A DNA stretch of 59,434 nucleotides, taken from assembly GCA_009692345.1 (NCBI GenBank), contig SHZI01000003.1, forward strand, positions 1 through 59,434, written 5' to 3'. The notes under the pieces are model-generated. The model made no database searches. It worked only from the letters and a program-made list of their open reading frames with translations, and was not told where the DNA came from. Both the position numbers and the translations under genes were made by a program. This stretch comes from Gammaproteobacteria bacterium. Lineage in GTDB: Bacteria; Pseudomonadota; Gammaproteobacteria; Steroidobacterales; GCA-2729495. Shown here in pieces: positions 17,800 to 25,293 of this stretch (the stretch's first letter is position 1; every line of letters starts with the position of its first letter).

Positions 17800-18713
17800 A
17801 TGGTCAGAATATTCCTCGCCGCCATTGAGTCCCAGCGGGACCGGTCGGACCTGGAAAGGTCCGTCGCCGCCCCGATCGAGCGCCAGCTCATCATCCGCAG
17901 CTTCAGTGACGCGACCTACCCGGAACTCATCGATATCGAGCGGCGCGGCCACGGCTTCTATGGCTGGGGACTCCGGGGCACCCCGGAAAACATTGAGAAC
18001 TGGTTCCAGATGAACGTCGGGGATTTCGTCCTTCTGGGCCAAAAGGACGGCTACCGGCACTACGCGAAGGTTCTGGGTCGCTACGAGATCGCCGATTACC
18101 TTACGGTCGAGTTTACCGAGCTAACCCAGGTTCCCGCAGAAGCCATGGATCGGATCGAGGCAGATTTTGGGAGCGTCGAACGCTTCGCCCGTCTGGGACT
18201 GCTGAATACTGGCGTTGGAGTGAATACTGGCGTTGGAGGCCCGATCCTGGATATGAGCGGCATAATCCGGATTGCTGAACGGGACATGGCCACCTGCAGG
18301 CCAGCGAACCGCAGAACAGCAAGGACGGCCGCCAAGCCATCATTAATACCATCATCAAGAGGCGCGGCGATTCCCGCTTTCGCAATGCACTGCTGCAGGC
18401 TTACGAATCCCGTTGCGCCATCACCAGCTTCAACGCGGTCGACGTGCTCGAGGCCGCCTGCATCGTGCCGTTCCGGGGGAAATTCCCTCACCACCCTTCC
18501 AATGGCCTGCTGCTGCGCGCGGACATCCACGCCCTCTTCGACCTGGGGAAGATCGCGATCGACACGGGCAGCATGTCGGTGGTCCTCACAGAGGACCTGA
18601 TGCAGACCAGCTACCGGCTCCTGGCGGGCCGTCCCCTGCGCTACCCGAAGGAGGAAGAGCATCGGCCGAGCAACGAGGCGCTGGACCTGCACCGCCGATC
18701 CGCCGGACTTTGA
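17800..18713 (+). pseudogene. HNH-type nuclease with N-terminal reader-like domain, frameshifted
   Basis: The first reading frame (from ATG 17800) encodes about 160 residues with RRGHGFYGWGLRGTPENIENWFQMNVGDFVLLGQKDGYRHYAKVLG, best read in parts as RGHGFYGWGLRG then NVGDFVLLGQ. This resembles EVE/PUA-like readers attached to restriction enzymes. Around 18276-18300 the reading moves to another frame, where KDGRQAIINTIIKRRG, FRNALLQAYESRCAITSF, LEAACIVPF and NGLLLRADIHALFDLG form an HNH_2-type nuclease domain ending at 18713. Joining the halves needs one added base (or two removed). The usual LEAAH has Cys instead of His, a likely loss of a catalytic residue. Together with the frameshift this suggests decay, though a sequencing error cannot be excluded. 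The reader function is inferred. Confidence 0.7.
18203..18238 (+). repeat. Exact 18-bp tandem duplication inside the HNH gene
   Basis: TGAATACTGGCGTTGGAG occurs twice in direct succession (18203-18220 and 18221-18238). It encodes a repeated NTGVGV/NTGVGG and keeps the frame. It lies about 50 nt before the frameshift. Confidence 0.95.
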
Positions 18714-18737
18714 TCCCGGGCCGGTATACTGCCGTTT

Positions 18738-19589
18738 ATGCTGAAGACACCTGCAGAGTTTCTCGCCTGGCCCAATCGGGCGATCACGCTCCTTGGTATG
18801 TCCGGAGTGGGCAAGACGACCCTGGCCAACAAGCTGCCCCGCTCCACCTGGTTCCATTACTCAGGCGACTACCGTATCGGCACCAAGTACCTCGAGGAGC
18901 CGATCCTCGACAACATCAAGCGGCAGGCCATGCAGGTGGAGTTCCTGCGGGGCCTGCTGCGCAGTGACTCCATCTACATCGCCAGCAACATTACGGTGAA
19001 CAACCTGGACCCTGTCTCCACGTTCCTGGGCAAGATTGGCACCCCCAGCCGGGGCGGTATCTCGATGGAGACCTTCAAGCTCCACCAGCGCCTGCACGGT
19101 TCGGCGGAGGTCAGCGCCATGAAGGATGTCGCGGACTTTATCGTCAAGGCCAAGGACATCTACGGCTACGACCACTTTCTCAACGACGCGGGTGGCAGTC
19201 TCTGTGAGCTTGACGACTCCGAAATGCTCAAGGCGCTCACCGAACACACGCTGATTCTGTACCTCCGTGCTGGCGATGACATGGAGCATGAGCTTATCCG
19301 CCGGGCAGTTGCCCATCCGAAGCCCCTCTACTACCGGGACGATTTCCTCGACAGGGAGATCAAGGTCTATCTGCAGGAGACGGGGGCAGTCCATCCGGAT
19401 GAGATAGACCCGGACCATTTCGTGCGCTGGATCTTCCCCAGACTGGTGCAGCACCGGCGCCCACGCTACGAGGCACTGGCTGGTCAGTATGGCTACACCG
19501 TAGAGGCCCGGGACATCCCGGACATTCGCGACGAACAGGACTTTCTGCAACTGGTGGTCGGCGCAATCCAGCGGCGCGGCAACCGGTGA
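18738..19589 (+). CDS. P-loop ATPase/kinase-like protein of unknown function
   Basis: A 283-residue soluble protein with an early Walker A (LLGMSGVGKTTLANKLP, residues about 18-34), followed by HYSGDYRIGTKYL and IASNITVNNLDP. This looks like a small-molecule or nucleotide kinase fold. LNDAGGSLCELDD may hold a Walker B-like or acidic site. I recognise it only as a conserved proteobacterial ATPase family without an assigned role. It lies 24 nt after the broken HNH gene on the same strand; whether the two are functionally linked is unknown. Confidence 0.75.
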   Translation: MLKTPAEFLAWPNRAITLLGMSGVGKTTLANKLPRSTWFHYSGDYRIGTKYLEEPILDNIKRQAMQVEFLRGLLRSDSIYIASNITVNNLDPVSTFLGKIGTPSRGGISMETFKLHQRLHGSAEVSAMKDVADFIVKAKDIYGYDHFLNDAGGSLCELDDSEMLKALTEHTLILYLRAGDDMEHELIRRAVAHPKPLYYRDDFLDREIKVYLQETGAVHPDEIDPDHFVRWIFPRLVQHRRPRYEALAGQYGYTVEARDIPDIRDEQDFLQLVVGAIQRRGNR

Positions 19590-19728
19590 GCTTCTACTTC
19601 AGCCAGGTGAGGGCCCGCCTGATTACCCTCCATTTCATCGGTCAGGCCGTGGCAGAATAGTCCCCGTCAGGACCTGCGTTCTGAGCAAGAAACCGCAATA
19701 GCTTCGGCCGCTTCAGCGAGTACTCCAG

Positions 19729-20937
19729 ATGGCAACGACCAAGGGGCAACGCCCCCTCGATGGCTACCGCGTCCTCGAAATGGGCCAGTTGCTCGCGGGC
19801 CCCTTCGCGGCGAGCATGCTTGCCTACTTCGGTGCGGAGGTCATCAAGATTGAGCCGCCCGGCGAGGGTGACCCGATCCGCACCTGGCGTGTCATGAAGG
19901 ATGGCGTCTCCCTCTGGTGGCACAGCCTGGGTCGTAACAAGAAGTCGGTGACTCTGGACCTGCGCACGCCGAAGGGTCGCGCCATAGCCCGGGAACTCGC
20001 CCTCAAGTCCGATGTACTGATCGAGAACTTTCGCCCCGGCACGCTGGAGAAATGGGGCCTGGGCCCGGCAGATCTGTGGCCGGAGAATCCGGGCCTCGTC
20101 TACGGCCGGATTTCCGGCTACGGCCAGAATGGCCCCTACGCCACCAAGCCCGGCTTTGCCTCGGTCTGCGAAGGGATCGGCGGGTTTCGGTACGTGAATG
20201 GCTTTCCAGGCGACGCGCCCGTCCGGCCGAATCTGAGCATCGGCGACACGCTGGCGGGCATTCATTGCGTGATCGGCGTACTGCTGGCCTGCATTCAGCG
20301 TTCGCGAGACCCGCAGAAGCGGGGCCAGGTCATCGACGCAGCGCTGTACGAATCAGTGTTCAACCTGATGGAAGGCGTAGTGCCGGAGTACTCCGGGGCA
20401 GGCGTCATTCGCGAGCCCTCCGGGTCAACACTGACCGGCATCGTGCCGACCAATACCTACCGGTGCAAGGACGGCAGGTTCGTGATCATCGGCGGGAATG
20501 GCGACTCGATCTACAAGCGCCTGATGCAGGCGATCAACCGCCCGGAGCTGGCCGATGATCCCCGGATGGCAAACAATGCGGGACGGGTTGTCCATGAAAA
20601 GGAACTCGACGAAGCCATTGGCCATTGGACCCGCTCCCTGACGGCTGTGGGCGTGCTCGAGACCCTGGGCAAGGCCGATGTGCCATCGGGCCCCATCTAC
20701 AGCGTTGCGGACATGTTCACGGACCCCCACTTCAACGCCAGAGGCCTCTTCGAGGAAGTTCAGGTCAACGGCCAGCCCCTGAAGATTCCCGCCATGATGC
20801 CGTTCCTGAGCGGCACGCCAGGCCGCACGGACTGGCCGGGGCCCACCGTGGGGGCACACAACGCCGAGGTGCTTGGCGATCTGCTTGGCTACAAACCGGA
20901 CGAGATTACGACGCTGTCCCGGGATGGCGTGATCTGA
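19729..20937 (+). CDS. CaiB/BaiF (class III) CoA-transferase
   Basis: Transfers CoA between carboxylic acids through an aspartyl-CoA intermediate. The 402-residue family length is met, with the N-terminal LDGYRVLEMGQLLAGPFAASMLAYFGAEVIKIE region, KKSVTLDLRTPKGR, SDVLIENFRPGTLEKWGLG, ISGYGQNGPYA and the second-half VIDAALYESVFNLMEG. The substrate cannot be deduced; formyl-, carnitine- or dicarboxyl-CoA are all possible. The 3' end overlaps the convergent DUF120-HAD gene by 49 nt. Confidence 0.9.
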   Translation: MATTKGQRPLDGYRVLEMGQLLAGPFAASMLAYFGAEVIKIEPPGEGDPIRTWRVMKDGVSLWWHSLGRNKKSVTLDLRTPKGRAIARELALKSDVLIENFRPGTLEKWGLGPADLWPENPGLVYGRISGYGQNGPYATKPGFASVCEGIGGFRYVNGFPGDAPVRPNLSIGDTLAGIHCVIGVLLACIQRSRDPQKRGQVIDAALYESVFNLMEGVVPEYSGAGVIREPSGSTLTGIVPTNTYRCKDGRFVIIGGNGDSIYKRLMQAINRPELADDPRMANNAGRVVHEKELDEAIGHWTRSLTAVGVLETLGKADVPSGPIYSVADMFTDPHFNARGLFEEVQVNGQPLKIPAMMPFLSGTPGRTDWPGPTVGAHNAEVLGDLLGYKPDEITTLSRDGVI

Positions 20938-21992
20938 CGGAACCCCAGCAGCAGCTCCGGCAGGTACCGGAGATCGGCAAGCAGCCGGTGCGCACCTGCG
21001 GCCGACAGCAACGCAGAATCGCCAGCTCCGGTCAGGACGCCGACCGCATACAGTCCCGCAGCGTGGCTGGCCCGCACATCCGCGACGGTATCGCCGATGT
21101 AGGCGCTTTCGGCGGCCCCCACCCCCATCCGGTCCAGACAGAGCAGCAGCCCTTCCGGGTCAGGTTTGCGATGGGCCACATCTTTCGCGGTAACCACCTG
21201 GTCGAAGAGGTCCAGGAGGCCGGACTGCTCGAGGGGCCGGAACGACTCGCCGTGGGATGCCGTGCAGATCCCCAGACGGACGCCGGCAGCCTTCAGGGTG
21301 GCCAGCATTGCCCCGGTTTCCGGATACAGCAGGACTGAGTCGGCGAGGATCGCCGGCCAGTGGGCCAGAGTGTCCCGGCGGAGTTTCGCGATGAGTTTCA
21401 GGTCACCGCGCGACTCCGGGGGCACTACCAGATCCCAGAACTGCTCCCCGAAATTCATCGCTGCTCTGACCACTTCCTGGGACACGGACCAGCCGTAAGG
21501 CTCGACCGCCCGCTGGGCCGCCAGCCGGTAGCCTGCGATGGAGTTGACCAGAGTCCCGTCCACATCGAACAGCACGGCGCGCAGGGTCGGGACGGGGACG
21601 GTGCGCAGCGTCACCGTGTCGCCATCAGCAACCCGGAGCGCCTGCCGTAGCGGAACGGCGGCCAGGACTTCGATCTGGTCCGGGGCATAGCCCGGGACCT
21701 CGGGGATGAGGATTCCTGCCGTCACCGGGGTCTGGCCGGGCACGGACGCGAGCACGGGGTAGCACCGGGCTGCGCAGTCACCAGGCCGCTCCGGTGCAAT
21801 GGCCAAACCGGGCTGTACGGTCAGCGCCTGCCAGTCGGCGAGTCCAGCGGGGTCCAGAAGGAGATTGAGCGTGCCCGGGAAGGGCTCCATGCCCAGGGTT
21901 GTCCGGAACTGCTGCTGCGCCCAGGACAACGAGGTAAAAGCCGCCGCCTGGCCCAGGCCAGTCCTGACGACTCCAGCGACGCGACGACTCAT
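20889..21992 (-). CDS. Fusion of DUF120 (CTP-dependent riboflavin kinase-like) and HAD phosphatase
   Basis: A 367-residue two-domain protein. Residues about 1-132 match the archaeal RibK/DUF120 fold: GLGQAAAF, LGMEPFPGTLNL with the Thr41 and Asn43 that bind magnesium in the archaeal enzyme, CYPV, IPEVPGYAPDQIEVLAAVPLR split as GYAPDQIEVLA and PLRQALRVADGDTV. Residues about 137-340 are a HAD phosphatase with motif I FDVDGTLVNS (Asp143), motif II CTAS, motif III Lys in HRKPDPEG and motif IV GDTVADV. One enzyme phosphorylates riboflavin; the other could dephosphorylate a flavin precursor or a sugar phosphate. No stop or frameshift separates the domains. The fusion is seen directly; the joint role in flavin metabolism is inference. 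Confidence 0.85.
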   Translation of the reverse strand: MSRRVAGVVRTGLGQAAAFTSLSWAQQQFRTTLGMEPFPGTLNLLLDPAGLADWQALTVQPGLAIAPERPGDCAARCYPVLASVPGQTPVTAGILIPEVPGYAPDQIEVLAAVPLRQALRVADGDTVTLRTVPVPTLRAVLFDVDGTLVNSIAGYRLAAQRAVEPYGWSVSQEVVRAAMNFGEQFWDLVVPPESRGDLKLIAKLRRDTLAHWPAILADSVLLYPETGAMLATLKAAGVRLGICTASHGESFRPLEQSGLLDLFDQVVTAKDVAHRKPDPEGLLLCLDRMGVGAAESAYIGDTVADVRASHAAGLYAVGVLTGAGDSALLSAAGAHRLLADLRYLPELLLGFRQITPSRDSVVISSGL

Positions 21993-22094
21993 GGTCCTGC
22001 GCTCCGTGCAGTGGTGGGCAGACCTCCGGCCAAGGCGCTATCCCTGCGGTGGCTGCTAGAATTACGTTTTACACGGGATGAGGGACTGAATGCC

Positions 22095-22961
22095 ATGAAG
22101 ATCGCAATCGTTGGTGCCGCCTACACGGGCATGGCTGCTGCGCGCTACTTCAAGTCCCAGGGGCACGAGGTCCGGGTGACGACGACGCGAGCAGACCGGG
22201 CTGCGGAACTCGGCGCGGTGGCGCATCAGGTGGTGATCACCAAAGGCAGCGACGTGGCGGGAATGAAGACGCTGATAGACGGCGTCGACGCCGTTGTTCT
22301 GACCATGGCCGGTGGCCTCGGCTTCAAGGATGGCAAGCCCTATATGGATCCCGTCGCCTACCGGGACTCCTATGTCGGTACCGCTGATGGCCTCATCGAC
22401 GCCCTCGCGTCTGCCCCTAAGCTGCGGCAGATCGTTTTCTGCAGCTCGCTGAACGCCTACGGCGATGCTCATGGTGTTAGTCCAGTCCTCGAAACAACGC
22501 CTCCCAACGCGGCATCTCCGACGGCGCAGGTGTTCATCGAGACCGAACAGAAGCTGGCAGCACTGGGCACTGATGCTCTGCGCATAGCCAATTTCCGCAC
22601 CGGCACGATCTATGGTCCCGGCCGGGAACATCGCAACGAATTCCGCCATATTGCCGGCAAGCAGATTCCCTTCGACGGCAAATCAGACGCCATGCTCATT
22701 CACCGGGATGACGTTGTCCGCGGCATTGCGTTTGCCATTGAGAAACAGCTCTCAGGCCTGTTTAACCTGTTCAACGACCTTCCGGAAAACAAGGAAGACT
22801 TTTTCGCCAGGGTCGCCAAGCGGGAAGGTCTGGAGCCGGTCATCTGGCTCGGCGTCGTCAAGGGCCCCAAAGGCGTCTCCAATGCCCGCATCAAGGGCGC
22901 CGGGTTTACCTTCGCCGATCCGGTGGGTGCACGGGAGGGCGACGACCTGCTTGCCCCGTGA
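22095..22961 (+). CDS. NAD(P)-dependent epimerase/dehydratase-family (extended SDR) protein
   Basis: A Rossmann-fold protein of 288 residues from ATG 22095 (MKIAIVGAAYTGMAAARYF); the longer upstream frame lacks a sensible start. The glycine motif is GAAYTGMAA, and VFCSSLNAYGD occupies the catalytic Ser region, but the usual YxxxK is not clear. RTGTIYGPG and LIHRDDVVRGI are typical of extended SDRs. The substrate is unknown. Its stop overlaps the following MFS gene by 4 nt (GTGA), so they are likely cotranslated. Confidence 0.8.
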   Translation: MKIAIVGAAYTGMAAARYFKSQGHEVRVTTTRADRAAELGAVAHQVVITKGSDVAGMKTLIDGVDAVVLTMAGGLGFKDGKPYMDPVAYRDSYVGTADGLIDALASAPKLRQIVFCSSLNAYGDAHGVSPVLETTPPNAASPTAQVFIETEQKLAALGTDALRIANFRTGTIYGPGREHRNEFRHIAGKQIPFDGKSDAMLIHRDDVVRGIAFAIEKQLSGLFNLFNDLPENKEDFFARVAKREGLEPVIWLGVVKGPKGVSNARIKGAGFTFADPVGAREGDDLLAP

Positions 22962-24172
22962 GGGCCCTGCCCGCAACGGCTGTCTTTGCGAGTCGTGACT
23001 TTGGCCTGTATCTGGCCGCGCGGTTTCTGTCCGCGCTTGCCATCCAGATGCAGAACGTGGCAATCGGCTGGCTGGTCTATGACCTGACCCGGGACCCCCT
23101 CGCTCTCGGCCTGGTCGGTCTGGCCTCGTTCCTGCCGGCGTTAGCACTGGCACTGATTACCGGGCACACCGCCGACCGGTATGACCGCCGGGCCATTCTG
23201 GTGGTCTGCTACGTCGTTACTCTGGGTACTGCGCTGGGTCTCCTGGCGATGGCAGTCGGAGGCTCAGGGCAGGTCCTGCCCATCTACGGACTGCTGCTCG
23301 TTTTTGGCATCAGCCGGGCCTTTGCGAATCCCGCCGGCCAGGCGCTGGTCCCCAATCTCGTGCCGCCAGAACAACTGGGGAACGCGATCGCCTGGAATTC
23401 CACAGCCTGGCAAACAGCAACGATTGCCGGTCCCGCACTGGGGGGCCTGCTCTACTACTTCGGCGCCACCGTGGCCTTCGGTGCGGCGGCACTCTGCTTT
23501 CTGGCCTGTTGCCTGCTCTTCGGCCTCATCCGCAGCCGACCCCAGCCACCGCCCGGCGAGGTGTCCTGGGAAACACTACTGGCTGGCATTCGCTTTATCC
23601 GCTCACGGCCTACCATCTTTGGTGCCATCTCCCTCGATCTCTTTGCTGTGCTGCTCGGCGGGGCCACTGCCCTGCTCCCGGTCTATGCCCGGGACATCCT
23701 TGATGCGGGTCCTGGCGGCCTTGGGCTGATGCGCAGCATGCCGGCCGTGGGGGCCTTGCTGGTGGCACTCTGGCTGGCACAGCGACCGCTGCAATCCCGC
23801 AGCGGCCTGCGGATGTTTCAGGGCGTTGCTCTCTTCGGCATCGCCACCATTGGCTTCGGCCTCTCCGAAAGCCTGATCCTGTCCTGCGTGTGCCTGTTTG
23901 TGCTCGGAGCTGCCGACATGATCAGCGTTTACATCCGCTCGACGCTGGTGCAGTTCGACACTCCGGATGCCATGCGCGGCCGGGTCGCAGCAGTCAATTC
24001 GGTGTTCATCGGGGCGTCGAACGAACTGGGGGAGTTCGAGTCGGGCGCCCTGGCAGCAGCCATTGGCACGGTGCCGGCTGTGGTGGTCGGCGGAGTGGGA
24101 ACTCTGGTGGTCGGCGGCCTCTGGATGCGCTGGTTCCCGGAACTCCGCTACCGGGACCGCCTGACCAGCTGA
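22958..24172 (+). CDS. MFS transporter (EntS/MFS_3-like)
   Basis: About 12 hydrophobic helices in 404 residues. The loop 2-3 motif is GHTADRYDRRAILVV and a matching cytoplasmic motif MRGRVAAVNSVFIGASNELGEFESG lies in the second half, both characteristic of the MFS_3 group containing enterobactin exporter EntS. Likely an inner-membrane efflux carrier; the substrate is unknown. The GTG start overlaps the SDR stop. Confidence 0.9.
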   Translation: MRALPATAVFASRDFGLYLAARFLSALAIQMQNVAIGWLVYDLTRDPLALGLVGLASFLPALALALITGHTADRYDRRAILVVCYVVTLGTALGLLAMAVGGSGQVLPIYGLLLVFGISRAFANPAGQALVPNLVPPEQLGNAIAWNSTAWQTATIAGPALGGLLYYFGATVAFGAAALCFLACCLLFGLIRSRPQPPPGEVSWETLLAGIRFIRSRPTIFGAISLDLFAVLLGGATALLPVYARDILDAGPGGLGLMRSMPAVGALLVALWLAQRPLQSRSGLRMFQGVALFGIATIGFGLSESLILSCVCLFVLGAADMISVYIRSTLVQFDTPDAMRGRVAAVNSVFIGASNELGEFESGALAAAIGTVPAVVVGGVGTLVVGGLWMRWFPELRYRDRLTS

Positions 24173-24423
24173 GCCGCAAGGCCAAGCCCGGCCAGGAGCA
24201 ACTTCCCGCTGCGCCTGCGCCCGAGCAGCAGGGTGGCTAGCAGGCCGCCTGCCAGGAGCACGGGAGGGGTGGCAGCGCCGCGCAGAACGCTCAGCCCCCG
24301 ATCCACTCCGGCAAACACACCCTCAATCTCCTGCAGGTCTCCCTGCCACTCCAACCGCTCAATCCCGCTCCGCCGGCGCAGCGCCGCACGACGCAGCTCC
24401 AGCTGGTGGGCCTTGCGGCTCAT
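24148..24423 (-). CDS. YqjK-like small protein
   Basis: A 91-residue protein with an N-terminal charged helix (SRKAHQLELRRAALRRRSGIER) and a hydrophobic C-terminal stretch (PPVLLAGGLLATLLLGRR). Sequence similarity to YqjK is weak, but the order after YqjD- and YqjE-like genes is the same as in enterobacteria. It starts with an ATGA overlap on the YqjE-like gene and overlaps the convergent MFS gene by 25 nt. Confidence 0.65.
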   Translation of the reverse strand: MSRKAHQLELRRAALRRRSGIERLEWQGDLQEIEGVFAGVDRGLSVLRGAATPPVLLAGGLLATLLLGRRRSGKLLLAGLGLAAQLVRRSR

Positions 24424-24827
24424 GAAGAAGGATTCCGAAGCCGGCTTTCATCCTGCTCCAGCTCAGCAAGGGTCCCCTGGAGAAACGGGGGCCGTGACTG
24501 CAGGCGGGAACGCAGCTGAAAGGCGGCGACCATGGCCACGAGGAAGAACGCCCCGGTCACCAGCACCGACGCCAGAATCCGGTGGGTGTCCCAGAACGCG
24601 AAGATCACGGTGAGACCGGCAAACAGCACGCCGGCACTGGCCGCCAGCACCGCAACGAGACCCAGCAGAAGCATGCTGGCGGTTCGGTGCAACTCCTCCT
24701 GGACCTCGACACTGAGCAACTCCAGGCGGGTCCGCCCGGTTTCGATCGCCGTGGCAAGCAGCCCACGCAGTGAGGCCAGCAGCTGCGCTGCAGGTCCGCG
24801 GGACTGATCGGGGTTGCTGGTGTTCAC
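24420..24827 (-). CDS. YqjE-like phage-holin-family (Phage_holin_3_6) membrane protein
   Basis: About 135 residues with two hydrophobic helices (MLLLGLVAVLAASAGVLFAG and ASVLVTGAFFLVAMVAAF) preceded by the amphipathic ETGRTRLELLSVEVQEEL typical of YqjE/DUF1469. The GTG at 24827 overlaps the YqjD-like stop by 4 nt (GTGA), which makes it more likely than the longer frame beginning with an Arg-rich run. Inner-membrane protein; the role is unknown. Confidence 0.82.
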   Translation of the reverse strand: MNTSNPDQSRGPAAQLLASLRGLLATAIETGRTRLELLSVEVQEELHRTASMLLLGLVAVLAASAGVLFAGLTVIFAFWDTHRILASVLVTGAFFLVAMVAAFQLRSRLQSRPPFLQGTLAELEQDESRLRNPSS

Positions 24828-25129
24828 CGGCGACTGAGCAGGAGACCCAGCAGCAGTCCCACGCCCGCGGCGACGCCGACGGCCTGCCACGGATTCTCGC
24901 GGACGTATTCATCGGCGGTCGCGGCTGCGGCTCGAACCTGCTCCAGGGCCTCGTCTTCCGCTTCGAGGAGCCGGGACTTGGCCTGCTTGAGTGACGCCTG
25001 GGCCCGGGCCCGGATACCGTCAACCCGTTCGCCGGTCTGCGCCGCAGTGGCCTGGAGCAGCGCCTCGGCATCTTCAACCACCGTCCGCAGGTCCCGCCTC
25101 AGTTTCTCGCTCGCCGTCTTCCTGGCCAT
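24824..25129 (-). CDS. YqjD/ElaB-like DUF883 membrane-anchored protein
   Basis: A 101-residue protein with a long charged helix (EKLRRDLRTVVEDAEALLQA), the conserved DEYVRENPWQAVGVAAGVGLLLGLLLSRR tail split as YVRENPWQAVG then one C-terminal transmembrane helix. ElaB/YqjD proteins tether to the inner membrane and some bind ribosomes in stationary phase. It is the first gene of a translationally overlapped yqjD-yqjE-yqjK-like operon. Confidence 0.88.
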   Translation of the reverse strand: MARKTASEKLRRDLRTVVEDAEALLQATAAQTGERVDGIRARAQASLKQAKSRLLEAEDEALEQVRAAAATADEYVRENPWQAVGVAAGVGLLLGLLLSRR

Positions 25130-25293
25130 ACCTGAAACTCCTGCCTAGGGAATGGTGAGTCGGAATCTTAGCAGGGGCCTGCCTTGCCAGACTGCAGCGC
25201 CAGGAAACTGTGCGCCGGGTCCCCCGCGGGGGAGCAGGGACTCGGGGCATAATGGCCGCTGGCGTCGCCAGGGCAGCGACGAGGGATCAGGCT

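Noticed and set aside
25221-25232. CCCCCGCGGGGG palindrome upstream of the protease
   Set aside because: Self-complementary GC runs are expected at this base composition; no T-run or conserved operator pattern.
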